From CALEUX01 sp964608615 (GTDB taxonomy: Bacteria > Bacteroidota > Bacteroidia > Bacteroidales > Marinilabiliaceae), in assembly GCA_964608615.1 (NCBI GenBank), contig CAZSQG010000007.1, positions 1-64,000 of the forward strand: a DNA stretch of 64,000 nucleotides, given 5' to 3'. Positions 17,459 to 26,610 of this stretch are shown one piece after another (the first letter of the stretch is position 1; every line of letters begins with the position of its first letter). A program made the translations under genes and the position numbers. The notes below the pieces were generated by a model. That model worked only from the letters and a program-made list of their open reading frames with translations. It had not been told where the DNA came from and searched no databases.

Positions 17459-19330
17459 ATGAATAATAATATTACCACCAATTCTTATTGTGATAGTTTA
17501 TTTCAATACAAGCGCAATCCTTGCCTGGAGGTTACAATAGGCAATTTAAAGCTTGGTGGATTGCACCCGGTTCGTATTCAATCAATGACCACCACTAACA
17601 CACTTGACACGGAAGCAACAGTTAATCAGTGTATTCGCATATACAAAGCAGGCGGGGAACTCGTTCGTATTACCACTCAGGGACAACGCGAGGCCTCTAA
17701 TCTGGGGCCCATCCAAGAAGGTTTACGTTGTAGAGGGTATGATTTTCCATTAGTTGCCGATATTCATTTCAATCCTAATGCAGCAGTTATTGCGGCTTCG
17801 TTGGTTGAAAAGGTTCGTATAAATCCGGGAAATTTTACCGATGGAGCAAAAAAATTTCAAGATATTCAATATTCTGATGAAACCTACAAACTGGAGCTTG
17901 ATGAGATAAAAGAAAAATTTATTCCATTTCTTGACATCTGTCGTCAACATGGCACAACGGTAAGAATTGGAGCTAATCATGGTAGTCTTTCTGATCGTAT
18001 TATGGCTCGTTATGGTGATTCGCCCAAGGGAATGGTGGAATCATGCATGGAATACCTTCGCATTTGTCGTGAAGAGGGTTTTAACAGGATTGTTCTTAGT
18101 ATAAAATCGAGCAATACCAGAGTAATGGTTCACACGGTACGTCTGTTAATTGCAACAATGAAAGCTGAGGNNNNNNNNNNTCATCTGGGCGTTACTGAAG
18201 CTGGAAGTGGTGAGGATGGCCGTATTAAATCGGCAGTGGGAATTGGCGCACTTATGGCTGATGGTTTGGGCGATACAATACGTGTTTCTCTTACTGAAGA
18301 TCCTGAATTTGAGATCCCTGTTGCGCGTCAGTTAAAAGAACATTTTGAATTATTTGAAGGTCACCCGTTCATTAAGGAGGTTTCAACAGATCATTACTTC
18401 CCCTATGAATACCAAAAACGGACCTCGCACCCTGTTGCCGGTATTGGGGGCAATCATTTGCCTGTTGTTATTGCCGACTTCAGGGGGGAACAGGAAATTT
18501 TATCACCCAAATTAGTTCCTGAAGCTATTATTTTGGATAATCCCCAACTTGTTTTGCCATCTGAATATTCTGATATAGTTAAAATATATCCTGCGGCTGG
18601 TAATTTTGAAATATCTCATAAACAATACTTATTGCTTTATACAATAGATTCTTTGGCTGTTATTCCCGAACAGAAACCAGCTGTTTTGCAATTGAATTAT
18701 AATGAACTTAACGATGAGGTAGTTTCATTTCTCAGGAAAAAGCAAGATGTTATCCTACTTCTTGTAACACAACATGCAAACGGAATTGCTGAGCAGCGTG
18801 CTTTTTTTCTTGCCCTTGGCCATTTAGGTTTAACCCATCCTGTAGTTGTTCACAGGCAATATGAAAATGATGATAAAGCATCATTTCAAATTGATGCCGC
18901 GGCCGATACGGGCTTGTTGTTTTTGGATGGTTTTGGTGATGGACTTTCATTAGTAGCCCCAGCCATTGACCAGGCTTTTGTTATTGAAACCCATTTTGGA
19001 ATTTTACAGGCCTCACGTGTAAGATTTTCACGTACTGAATATATTTCCTGCCCAGGTTGTGGGCGTACGTTATTTGACTTGCAAACTACGTCAGCTTTAA
19101 TTAAGGCCCGGACCTCGCATCTTACAGGACTTAAGATAGCCATAATGGGATGTATTGTTAACGGTATTGGCGAAATGGCTGATGCCGATTATGGATATGT
19201 TGGAGCAGGAGCCGGGAGAGTGTCACTTTTTAAGAACAGAGAACTAATAATCAAGAATTTTCCTGAAGCTGAAGCCGTGGAACGGTTGGTTGAACTCATC
19301 AAAGAGGGGGGGCATTGGCACGAGCCTTAA
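17459..19330 (+). CDS. ispG: 4-hydroxy-3-methylbut-2-enyl diphosphate synthase (long form; gap inside)
   Basis: The penultimate MEP-pathway enzyme for isoprenoid precursors. At about 623 residues it is the long plant/Bacteroidetes form with a large domain inserted between the N-terminal TIM barrel (QSMTTTNTLDTEATVNQ, RINPGNF, HLGVTEAGSGEDGRIKSAVG) and the C-terminal [4Fe-4S] domain (CPGCGRTLFDL and GCIVNGIGE). Ten N at 18171-18180 remove the segment between MKAE and HLGV, where homologues carry roughly six residues; the frame is the same on both sides. The gene starts 89 bp from the divergent gldA-like gene. Confidence 0.95.
   Translation: MNNNITTNSYCDSLFQYKRNPCLEVTIGNLKLGGLHPVRIQSMTTTNTLDTEATVNQCIRIYKAGGELVRITTQGQREASNLGPIQEGLRCRGYDFPLVADIHFNPNAAVIAASLVEKVRINPGNFTDGAKKFQDIQYSDETYKLELDEIKEKFIPFLDICRQHGTTVRIGANHGSLSDRIMARYGDSPKGMVESCMEYLRICREEGFNRIVLSIKSSNTRVMVHTVRLLIATMKAEXXXXHLGVTEAGSGEDGRIKSAVGIGALMADGLGDTIRVSLTEDPEFEIPVARQLKEHFELFEGHPFIKEVSTDHYFPYEYQKRTSHPVAGIGGNHLPVVIADFRGEQEILSPKLVPEAIILDNPQLVLPSEYSDIVKIYPAAGNFEISHKQYLLLYTIDSLAVIPEQKPAVLQLNYNELNDEVVSFLRKKQDVILLLVTQHANGIAEQRAFFLALGHLGLTHPVVVHRQYENDDKASFQIDAAADTGLLFLDGFGDGLSLVAPAIDQAFVIETHFGILQASRVRFSRTEYISCPGCGRTLFDLQTTSALIKARTSHLTGLKIAIMGCIVNGIGEMADADYGYVGAGAGRVSLFKNRELIIKNFPEAEAVERLVELIKEGGHWHEP
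18171..18180. other. Assembly gap (10 N) inside ispG
   Basis: Placeholder of exactly 10 N; four unknown codons are implied, whereas IspG homologues usually have about six residues here, so the true gap is probably nearer 16 nt. Confidence 0.95.
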
Positions 19331-19473
19331 TGTTTTTTTGGGTTGGAAAGTAATTTGATGTACTTTTATAAAATAATTGAACAAAATAATGTAATTCGTA
19401 AGTGCTATTTTTTGCATTGGCGCAAAGGTTTTTATAAATTGCATTATTGTTTGAACCTTCAATAAACAAAAAA

Positions 19474-20253
19474 ATGAAGCATCTGCTTTTGCTGTTGATT
19501 ATTTTGCTGCCAATGGTTTCCTTGGCAGAAAATATAGAGATTAAAGGTACCTATCAGGGCGAAAATCTATATGTTAAAAATCCATTTGCATCATCCGGAG
19601 TCGGTTTTTGCGTTTATGAAGTTACTGTAAATGGGATGACTACTACTGATGAAATCAATTCAAGCGCATTTGAAATTGATTTGAGTGTTTTTGGCTTTCG
19701 GGTCGGCGAACAGATTTCTGTTGCTATAAAGTATAAAGAAGGTTGTACACCCAGAGTTTTAAATCCTGATGTGCTAAGTCCCAGGGCTACCTTTGAAATG
19801 GAGGAGCTAAATGTTGAAGGGGATAATATTGTATGGACAGCTCGTAACGAGTCGGGACCACTGCCATATTATGTTGAGCAGTTTCGTTGGAATAAGTGGG
19901 TTACCGTTGGTGAAGTTTCCGGTAAGGGAGTTCCAGGTGCTCATAGATATTCTGTACCCATAAGGTTCCATTCAGGAGAAAACCGTTTCAGAATAAGGCA
20001 AACTGATAGTCAACACAAGATTAAATATTCAGCTGAAGTTTCTCATAAAAGCACTACGCCGCCTGTTGCTTTTACCATTTCAGTAGGCCATAATGAACTG
20101 GTTTTTTCTCAACCAACCATGTATGAGGTTTACGATGGTTATGGGCGTATTGTATTTAAAGGATTTGGCGAACGGGTTAATATTGGGTCACTTGATAAGG
20201 GTCGTTACTATCTTAATTTCGACAATAAACTGGACTTCTTTATAAAACGATGA
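19474..20253 (+). CDS. Conserved secreted protein of unknown function
   Basis: A 259-residue protein. The ATG at 19474 is chosen over an upstream TTG at 19447 because it begins a good signal peptide (MKHLLLLLIILLPMVSLAE). The remainder is beta-strand-rich without a family I can name. The last ~45 residues, YEVYDGYGRIVFKGFGE...LDKGRYYLNFDNKLDFFIKR, look like the C-terminal sorting domains of type IX secretion cargo (V-D-GR, then L-KG-YY). That resemblance is suggestive only. It lies between ispG and parA. Confidence 0.65.
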   Translation: MKHLLLLLIILLPMVSLAENIEIKGTYQGENLYVKNPFASSGVGFCVYEVTVNGMTTTDEINSSAFEIDLSVFGFRVGEQISVAIKYKEGCTPRVLNPDVLSPRATFEMEELNVEGDNIVWTARNESGPLPYYVEQFRWNKWVTVGEVSGKGVPGAHRYSVPIRFHSGENRFRIRQTDSQHKIKYSAEVSHKSTTPPVAFTISVGHNELVFSQPTMYEVYDGYGRIVFKGFGERVNIGSLDKGRYYLNFDNKLDFFIKR

Positions 20254-20639
20254 GTTTTTTGATTATGATATTTTTGTCACTAACTTCCAAGTCTATTGCA
20301 TAGGGCATATCTATCCGGCTTTAACCTTAAGGTAAAAGAGTGGATTGTTTTAACAATTTATAACCTTCCAAATCCATATTGAGTACATAACTGTGTTGTC
20401 AAGCATTATTAGCTTTGATATTCAGTTGGTTACTTGTTTTGTAATTCACCCCCAAGGCTTTATTCCGGAGTACTATTGAAAAAATGAATAGAAATTCGAA
20501 AATATATATTATTGAATGTCAATAGCAAACGCAAATTAATGGAAGCAATACCTGTTTTTTTTTAATAAAAGATTAACTTTGGCTTTCGTCAAAAAAAGTG
20601 TTTTATTCATTTTTGACATGGATTTTAAACCATTATTTT
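20254..20639. other. Intergenic region upstream of parA
   Basis: 386 bp with no gene. The only feature seen is the candidate parA promoter at 20552-20581. No parS-like palindrome was found in it. Confidence 0.5.
20552..20581 (+). promoter_or_regulatory. Candidate parA promoter
   Basis: TAACTTTG (20574-20581) is an exact match to TAnnTTTG; CTG at 20552-20554 stands 19 nt upstream in the -33 position. The parA ATG is about 58 nt downstream. Confidence 0.45.
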
Positions 20640-21443
20640 ATGGCAAAAATTATTGCATTAGCAAATCAAAAGGGGGGTGTAGGTAAAACCACCACAGCCA
20701 TTAATCTTGCGGCCAGCCTTGCTGTACTTGAATATAGAGTACTAGTGGTTGATGCAGATCCTCAGGCAAATGCCACATCAGGATTAGGGTTTGATCTTAA
20801 AGAAATAGAAAACAGTATTTATGAGTGTATTATAGATAAGGTTGATCCTAAAACTGCTGTTCTTAAGGCAGAGATTGAACATCTTTTTGTGATACCATCT
20901 CATATCGACCTTGTTGGTGCCGAAATTGAGATGCTGAATATGCCAAACAGAGAGTATGTGCTTAAGGATGTTCTGGAAAAAGTTCGCGGTGATTACGACT
21001 TTATTCTAATAGATTGTTCTCCTTCGCTTGGACTTATAACTGTAAACGCCCTTACTGCTGCTGATTCGGTTATGATTCCGGTGCAATGTGAATATTTTGC
21101 TCTTGAGGGACTTGGGAAACTTTTGAATACCATAAAAATTATACAAAACAGGTTGAATCCTGACTTGGAAATTGAAGGATTCCTTCTTACTATGTATGAT
21201 TCACGTTTGAGACTTTCAAATCAAGTTGTGGAGGAGGTTCAAACGCACTTTCAGGAAATGGTTTTTGAAACAATCGTTACCCGTAATATCAAATTGAGCG
21301 AAGCACCCAGTTATGGTAAAGCTGTTGTTATGTATGATGCTTCTTCGAAAGGAGCCCTGAATTATCTGAATTTGGCAAGAGAATTGCTTCAGAAAAATAA
21401 CATGACGAAAATGGACAATAAAGACAAGATCATAAAGAAATAA
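20640..21443 (+). CDS. parA: Chromosome partitioning ATPase ParA/Soj
   Basis: A 267-residue deviant Walker ATPase. The start is the ATG at 20640 (MAKIIALANQKGG); 14 extra in-frame codons upstream lack conservation features. KGGVGKTTT is the deviant Walker A motif, VVDADPQANATSG the A' motif and FILIDCSPSLG Walker B. It binds DNA non-specifically as an ATP dimer and moves ParB-parS complexes during origin segregation. parB follows after 20 bp. Confidence 0.96.
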   Translation: MAKIIALANQKGGVGKTTTAINLAASLAVLEYRVLVVDADPQANATSGLGFDLKEIENSIYECIIDKVDPKTAVLKAEIEHLFVIPSHIDLVGAEIEMLNMPNREYVLKDVLEKVRGDYDFILIDCSPSLGLITVNALTAADSVMIPVQCEYFALEGLGKLLNTIKIIQNRLNPDLEIEGFLLTMYDSRLRLSNQVVEEVQTHFQEMVFETIVTRNIKLSEAPSYGKAVVMYDASSKGALNYLNLARELLQKNNMTKMDNKDKIIKK

Positions 21444-21463
21444 TAACCATTTTATTTTTAGTG

Positions 21464-22345
21464 ATGACAAAAAAAAGTGTTTTGGGACGAGGCCTTGGGG
21501 CGTTAATTGACAATACCGAAGATGTATCCAGAAGCAGGGTGTCGGCTTCGATTATGGAAGTTGAAATAAGCAAGATTGAGGGGAATCCATGGCAGCCACG
21601 TTCCAGATTTGATGAGGAAAAATTAAATGAGTTAGCAGTTTCTATAAGGGAGCTTGGAATAATACAACCATTAACGCTTAGGAAAATTGACGACAACCGT
21701 TATCAGCTTATTGCTGGTGAACGACGTTTTCGTGCTGCTAAAATTGCAGGATTGCAAAGAGTTCCGGCATATGTGAGATCGGCTAATGATGACATTATGT
21801 TGGAGATGGCCCTTGTTGAAAATATTCAGCGCGAAGACCTTGATCCAATTGAAATTGCTATTAGCTATCAGCGTTTGATGGAGGAATGTAGTCTTACCCA
21901 GGAAAGCATGTCGGATAGAGTTGGAAAAAAGCGTTCAACCATTGCCAATTACTTGAGATTGCTTAAGTTGCCTGCCGAGATTCAATTAGGTTTGCGTGAA
22001 AAACAAATCACTATGGGTCATGCCAGAGCAATGATTAATGTAGATGATTCTGATTCTCAGTTGATGATCTTTGAAGAGATTATTAAACACGACCATTCTG
22101 TTAGAAAAGTGGAGGAGATGGTTCGAAAACTGGCAGATGAACCTATTGTAAAAGAACATAAAAAGATTCCTGCTGAAACATCAACCGAAGCTTATGATCA
22201 ACTAAAACTGCAGCTTTCAAATTTCTTTAAAACAAATATCCAGTTTTCAAGAAATGATAGTGGCAAAGGTAAAATCGTTATTCCTTTCCGTTCTGATGAG
22301 GAACTTGAGAAAATAATAACCATTCTTGATAAGGTTAATTCTTAA
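21464..22345 (+). CDS. parB: Chromosome partitioning protein ParB/Spo0J
   Basis: A 293-residue CTP-dependent clamp that loads at parS. It opens with the typical KKSVLGRGLGALI. The nuclease-like N-terminal domain includes the NPWQPR motif, the CTP-binding LIAGERRFRAAK and the ENIQREDLDPIE segment; a helix-turn-helix (LTQESMSDRVGKKRSTIANYLRL) recognises parS. ATG 21464 is taken over the adjoining GTG 21461. No clear parS was seen in the window. Confidence 0.96.
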   Translation: MTKKSVLGRGLGALIDNTEDVSRSRVSASIMEVEISKIEGNPWQPRSRFDEEKLNELAVSIRELGIIQPLTLRKIDDNRYQLIAGERRFRAAKIAGLQRVPAYVRSANDDIMLEMALVENIQREDLDPIEIAISYQRLMEECSLTQESMSDRVGKKRSTIANYLRLLKLPAEIQLGLREKQITMGHARAMINVDDSDSQLMIFEEIIKHDHSVRKVEEMVRKLADEPIVKEHKKIPAETSTEAYDQLKLQLSNFFKTNIQFSRNDSGKGKIVIPFRSDEELEKIITILDKVNS

Positions 22346-22498
22346 CTGATTGTTCGATTAGTTATCAGATTGGCGGTGCGAAAATAACACACACCCCCTG
22401 GTCTGAATTATTATACAGGTGCTGAAATATATGGTATGGATGTTCTGCCATAGGCTTCCAAATGTGACACGTAGCCAATGACTTATAAACATGAATGC

Positions 22499-23116
22499 AT
22501 GAAATTGTGCCTTTGGATTTTTTTGTTTAGTTTGAATGTTGTTTTACAGGCTCAGACAAATGACACAATTCCTGTTATTGTCTCTGAACTTGAGATTCCA
22601 GAAGTTGTTCAGGAAAAGCCCCATTCGCCCCATAAAGCCAGCATTTATTCTGCAGTTTTTCCGGGATTGGGTCAAATTTATAATAAGAAATATTGGAAAC
22701 TACCATTAATATATGGTGGTATTGGAGGGGTAGCTTATGCTATTCATTTTAATTCAACAAATTATAATAAATACCGGAGTGCTTACAGGGATTTTTTAAT
22801 TGGAGATCCTGGAAATACGAGTTATATAAAGGTTATTCCTCCCGGATTAACCATTGAAGATGTTCAGGGAACATATTCAACATGGTTTCAGAGAGCCCTG
22901 AAAAACAAAAAAGAATATTACAAACGATACAGGGATATAAGTTATATTGGTATGGTTGCTATTTACCTTGTCAATATAATCGATGCGAGTATTGATGCGC
23001 ATTTTTATGATTTTGATGTAAGCGATGATCTTTCATTTAGAGTGGAGCCTGCGTATCTTCAGCCAAATGCTGAAACAGGTGGGGCACTTGGATTGCAGGT
23101 GAAGTTTCGGTTCTGA
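22499..23116 (+). CDS. DUF5683 domain-containing membrane protein
   Basis: A 205-residue envelope protein; ATG 22499 gives a good signal peptide (MKLCLWIFLFSLNVVLQAQ), while ATG 22478 adds seven residues. The core AVFPGLGQIYNKKYWKLPLIYGGIGG is the DUF5683 signature (a glycine-rich membrane hairpin), followed by a second membrane segment near ISYIGMVAIYLVNIID. It lies between parB and the lytic transglycosylase gene, a common Bacteroidetes order. Function unknown. Confidence 0.85.
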   Translation: MKLCLWIFLFSLNVVLQAQTNDTIPVIVSELEIPEVVQEKPHSPHKASIYSAVFPGLGQIYNKKYWKLPLIYGGIGGVAYAIHFNSTNYNKYRSAYRDFLIGDPGNTSYIKVIPPGLTIEDVQGTYSTWFQRALKNKKEYYKRYRDISYIGMVAIYLVNIIDASIDAHFYDFDVSDDLSFRVEPAYLQPNAETGGALGLQVKFRF

Positions 23117-23269
23117 GGGTTCAGCTATTTTGTGTATTTTGTGTTTATTGTATCTTTATTTTTATTAATACGTTTAATAGTAGCCTTTGGTGTTCTTAAC
23201 GTGGAATAATTTCAGAAGGTTTGAAAAGGGGGATTGAGATTTTTACACGACATAAATAATTTATTTGAG

Positions 23270-24823
23270 ATGAAGAAAATTTTGTTTTTATTATATATGG
23301 GTGGCTGTTTTATGACATCACAGGCCCAAACCGAAGAACAGGAAGAACTTGAAGTAATTGCCGAAGAACTTGAAGTAGTAACCGAAGAAGTTGTTTGTGG
23401 TAATAACCTTGACAGTTTGGTCAACCTTTGGCACATGCGAAACAGCGTTACTGATCTTGTTGTGGATACTATTTCGGAAACTGCTGAACGGCTTATTGAA
23501 GAATTACCTGATTCAGTTTATATTAAGCGTCTTGCGGCAATAAATTCGCCCATCAATTTCCCGTTTAACAGTCAGGTTAAATCCTACATAAAGCTTTATA
23601 CCCAGCGACGTCGCGAACAGGTTGAAACCATGCTGGGATTGTCAGAATATTACTTCCCTGTTTTTGAAGAAGCTCTGGATGCAAAAAATCTACCATTGGA
23701 GTTAAAATACCTTCCTATTATCGAATCGGCACTTAATCCTCAAGCCCTTTCCCGGGCTGGGGCCTCTGGAATATGGCAGTTTATGTATTATACCGGAAAA
23801 CGTTATGGGTTGGAGGTAAACTCTTATATGGACGAACGGCGAGATGCTGTAAAAGCCAGTAAGGCAGCAGCCGAATTTTTATCGGAACTATATAAAATAT
23901 ACGGCGATTGGCACTTGGTGATTGCTGCCTATAACTGCGGACCGGGAAATGTGAATAAAGCCATTCGACGTTCGGGGGGGAAGCGTAATTTTTGGGAAAT
24001 TTATTACCGATTACCCAAGGAAACAAGAGGATATGTGCCGGCTTTTATTGCAGCAGCTTATACCATGAGCTATGCGCGCGAACACGATTTTGTTGCCCGG
24101 CCATCTTATTTACCAATTGCTACTGATACCATTATGGTAGGGCAACCACTGCATTTTAATCAGATAGCGGAAGTAATGCAGATACCTGTTGAAATGATAC
24201 GTGAGCTGAACCCACAATACCGTCGTGATGTTATACCTTCTAAGGACAAACCATACCCGTTACGTCTTGCTTTTGACCATTCTACAATTTTTGCATCACT
24301 TGAAGACTCTATCTATAATTTTAAACGTAATCAGTTCTTTCCTGATAATAAACTTATTGTAACGCCTACCGACTCGCGACACGCGGTGGTGTCTCCATCA
24401 GGCCGGGAAGGTATAAAATATACTGTTCGAACAGGAGATGCTGTGGGGCTTATTGCCGATTGGTTTAATGTATCATCGTCTGACTTACGATACTGGAATA
24501 ATATTAATCGAAACCTGATAAAAGTAGGACAACGTCTGGTTGTATATGTGCCAAAAGATAAGGCAGGTTATTACCAGAATATTGCCAATTCAAAAATGGG
24601 TAAATCTGCCACAACAGTTAGCACTGCAAAACCTGTTGAATTCAAGGCTAGCCTTTCAGAGGGTGATTATGTTTACCACGTTGTGCGATCGGGGGAAAAT
24701 TTGTGGACTATTGCTCAAAAATATCCTGGTGTTTCAAACGAGGACATCTTAAGACTAAACAATATTAATGATGCACGAAAATTAAAACCAGGACAGAAAT
24801 TGAAAATTAAACCGGTATCCTGA
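23270..24823 (+). CDS. mltD: Membrane-bound lytic murein transglycosylase with two LysM domains (MltD-like)
   Basis: A 517-residue secreted peptidoglycan lyase; ATG 23270 begins a signal peptide, and the 12 upstream codons do not. A short Glu/Val-rich stretch follows, then a SLT domain with catalytic Glu152 in IESALNPQALSRAGASGIWQF and AAYNCGPGNVNKAI. Two LysM modules lie at the C-terminus (YTVRTGDAVGLIADWF and YHVVRSGENLWTIAQKY) and anchor it to glycan strands. It cleaves MurNAc-GlcNAc bonds to form 1,6-anhydro ends during growth and turnover. Confidence 0.94.
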   Translation: MKKILFLLYMGGCFMTSQAQTEEQEELEVIAEELEVVTEEVVCGNNLDSLVNLWHMRNSVTDLVVDTISETAERLIEELPDSVYIKRLAAINSPINFPFNSQVKSYIKLYTQRRREQVETMLGLSEYYFPVFEEALDAKNLPLELKYLPIIESALNPQALSRAGASGIWQFMYYTGKRYGLEVNSYMDERRDAVKASKAAAEFLSELYKIYGDWHLVIAAYNCGPGNVNKAIRRSGGKRNFWEIYYRLPKETRGYVPAFIAAAYTMSYAREHDFVARPSYLPIATDTIMVGQPLHFNQIAEVMQIPVEMIRELNPQYRRDVIPSKDKPYPLRLAFDHSTIFASLEDSIYNFKRNQFFPDNKLIVTPTDSRHAVVSPSGREGIKYTVRTGDAVGLIADWFNVSSSDLRYWNNINRNLIKVGQRLVVYVPKDKAGYYQNIANSKMGKSATTVSTAKPVEFKASLSEGDYVYHVVRSGENLWTIAQKYPGVSNEDILRLNNINDARKLKPGQKLKIKPVS

Positions 24824-25226
24824 AAACAAATAATCAGTTTTTTTATCGGGTGGAGAGGGATTAGTGACCAATAATTAATGCTTGTTACTTTTATCTGGAT
24901 TGATAAAAATTGCCTCACATATTCTAATGTGGGGTTTTTGTTTATACCATATATATCATTTGTATTGATTCGATAGAAGAAATTTGTCGTCTTTAGGCCT
25001 CCATTCTGTTTATAATGCCTTGTAATATATACTGAAACAGGATTAAATGGATTTTTGTATAATTGGTAATATCTGTCTATATTATATAGAACATCAAATT
25101 AAGTGAGATCTCCCTTGAATTTTGAGCTATTCCTTAATAATTGAAAAAAAATATCTGACAAAAAGACTGTTTATTGTTGCTGGCAGGTTTTTTGTTGTTT
25201 GATATTTGAATTTAAAACTTAAAGCT
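24824..25226. other. Intergenic region after mltD
   Basis: About 400 bp, AT-rich, without a gene. It holds a terminator-like hairpin at 24913-24939; nothing else could be supported. Confidence 0.5.
24913..24939 (+). terminator. Intrinsic terminator downstream of mltD
   Basis: CCTCACAT (24913-24920) pairs with ATGTGGGG (24927-24934) with one G-U pair, followed by T5. It is 90 nt after the mltD stop. Confidence 0.65.
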
Positions 25227-25931
25227 ATGTTTTCGTTTCCGTTACTAATAATTTTTGTTGCTTTTAGTTTACTGAGCTGGATTGTTAGTGCTCAGCTGAA
25301 AAGCCGGTTTAAAAGATATTCCAACACTCCATTGCAAAGTGGTATTTCGGGAAAGGATGTTGCTGAGAAAATGCTTCGCGATAATGGTATTTATGATGTA
25401 AAGGTACTCTCGGTTCCCGGACAACTTTCTGATCATTATAATCCTGCCACCAAAACAGTTAATTTAAGCCCCGAGGTTCATAATGGTCGTAATGTGGCAG
25501 CTGCTGCTGTGGCTGCTCACGAGTGCGGACACGCCGTTCAACATGCAAAAGCCTATGCACCTTTGCAAATACGATCTGCACTGGTTCCTATTCAGAATGT
25601 TAGTGCCAGGTTGCTTAACATTATCTTTATGGTCATGTTTTTTGGTGCTGTTATTTTGCCATCTATTATCTCATACAATATGGCCCTTTTGGTAATTATT
25701 GGTTGTTACTCTGTTTTTACCTTGTTTGCCTTTATTACCCTGCCGGTTGAGATTAATGCCAGCCAAAGAGCCGTTGCATGGCTTTCGAATAGTGGTATAA
25801 CATTTGGCCGTGGACACGAGGAAGCCAAGGATGCTCTTAAATGGGCTGCTATGACATATGTGGTGGCTGCTTTATCGGCATTGGCAACATTGGCTTATTA
25901 CATTTTTCTGTTTGTTGGCAGAAGGGATTAG
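25227..25931 (+). CDS. Membrane zinc metallopeptidase (YugP-like, PF04298)
   Basis: A 234-residue inner-membrane protein; the ATG at 25227 is taken because the in-frame TTG at 25206 only adds seven residues before the first membrane helix. The zinc site is AAHECGHAVQH, with a cytosolic/membrane-interface lobe before it (SGKDVAEKMLRDNGI, SDHYNPATKTVNLS) and three hydrophobic helices after it, ending in a helix near the C-terminus. It belongs to a widespread neutral zinc peptidase family of unknown substrate. It is monocistronic with its own terminator. Confidence 0.9.
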   Translation: MFSFPLLIIFVAFSLLSWIVSAQLKSRFKRYSNTPLQSGISGKDVAEKMLRDNGIYDVKVLSVPGQLSDHYNPATKTVNLSPEVHNGRNVAAAAVAAHECGHAVQHAKAYAPLQIRSALVPIQNVSARLLNIIFMVMFFGAVILPSIISYNMALLVIIGCYSVFTLFAFITLPVEINASQRAVAWLSNSGITFGRGHEEAKDALKWAAMTYVVAALSALATLAYYIFLFVGRRD

Positions 25932-25957
25932 TGAATAATCTTGTTACGATAAAAAAT

Positions 25958-25990
25958 GAGGCCTTCTCCATTGTGAGAGGCCTCTTTTTT
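25958..25990 (+). terminator. Intrinsic terminator of the zinc peptidase gene
   Basis: GAGGCCTTCTC and GAGAGGCCTC pair with a single bulged base, followed by T6, starting 26 nt after the stop codon. Confidence 0.88.
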
Positions 25991-26107
25991 ATAAACTATA
26001 TAGTGACAGTGCAACAATTTGACTTTCATATCTCGCACTTCGTTTGAAATGACAATCAGTCATTTATGGTTTTACAGCAAACCACAACCTATAAATTACT
26101 AATTCTT

Positions 26108-26225
26108 GGCACCTCGGTGGATAGAAAACTTTGCGACCTTTGCGTTTATAATAATTGTTATATTTGAAGATCATCATTTTAACCCACCTGAATAATTTAA
26201 TAAGCGAATCTGTGCCTCTTTGCTA
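26108..26225. other. Intergenic sequence with the CTTTGCGnCCTTTGCG phrase
   Basis: Between the peptidase terminator and the NlpC/P60 gene, the text CCTCGGTGGATAG, CTTTGCGACCTTTGCG and CTGTGCCTCTTTGC occurs. These phrases recall a dispersed intergenic sequence I have seen described in Bacteroidetes and some other genomes, here degenerate. No gene, no clear secondary structure. Confidence 0.3.
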
Positions 26226-26244
26226 ATATTAATTTTACCAGCTA

Positions 26245-26610
26245 TTACTGTTCAATGACTCTGGTTCCAAAAACAAACTTTTCGTTCCAGTAAGGGTCGT
26301 TTAGCGATGTTATGGTTACACCTGCTTTTGAAGAGGTGTGAATGAATTTGTTATTACCGGTGCAAATACCCGAGTGGGTAATAAATTGATTGGTTTTATA
26401 CGACCGGGTAAAAAATACAAGATCACCTTCTCTAAGATTATCCATATCAGCTATTATTTTTCCATATCTCGACTGATCTTCTGAGTTATGGGGCAATTGA
26501 ATTCCATGTTGGGCAAAAACTGCCACCAATAATCCGGAGCAGTCAATACATTTTTTTGTTGTTCCTCCCATACAGTGAGGTACACCAAGGTATGTTTTAG
26601 CGGTTTTCAC
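26245..26610 (-). CDS. NlpC/P60 cysteine peptidase domain (3' part of a frameshifted gene)
   Basis: A complete NlpC/P60 catalytic domain of 121 residues from a GTG at 26610. Catalytic Cys24 lies in KKCIDCSGLL, His79 in ITHSGIC and a third polar residue is His91; REGDLVFF is the usual central strand. These enzymes cut the D-Glu-mDAP bond of peptidoglycan stem peptides. The frame has no signal peptide, and in this family one normally precedes it. The adjoining lipoprotein fragment at 26597-26824 is in another frame; dropping one A from the AAAA run (plus-strand TTTT at 26604-26607) would fuse them as ...STASETAKTYLGV. Confidence 0.85.
   Translation of the reverse strand: MKTAKTYLGVPHCMGGTTKKCIDCSGLLVAVFAQHGIQLPHNSEDQSRYGKIIADMDNLREGDLVFFTRSYKTNQFITHSGICTGNNKFIHTSSKAGVTITSLNDPYWNEKFVFGTRVIEQ

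Noticed and set aside
23191..23208. Possible parS site upstream of mltD (TTAACGTGGAATA)
   Set aside because: Only one half matches the usual TGTTCCACGTGGAACA; about 11 of 16 bases agree, too few for a call.
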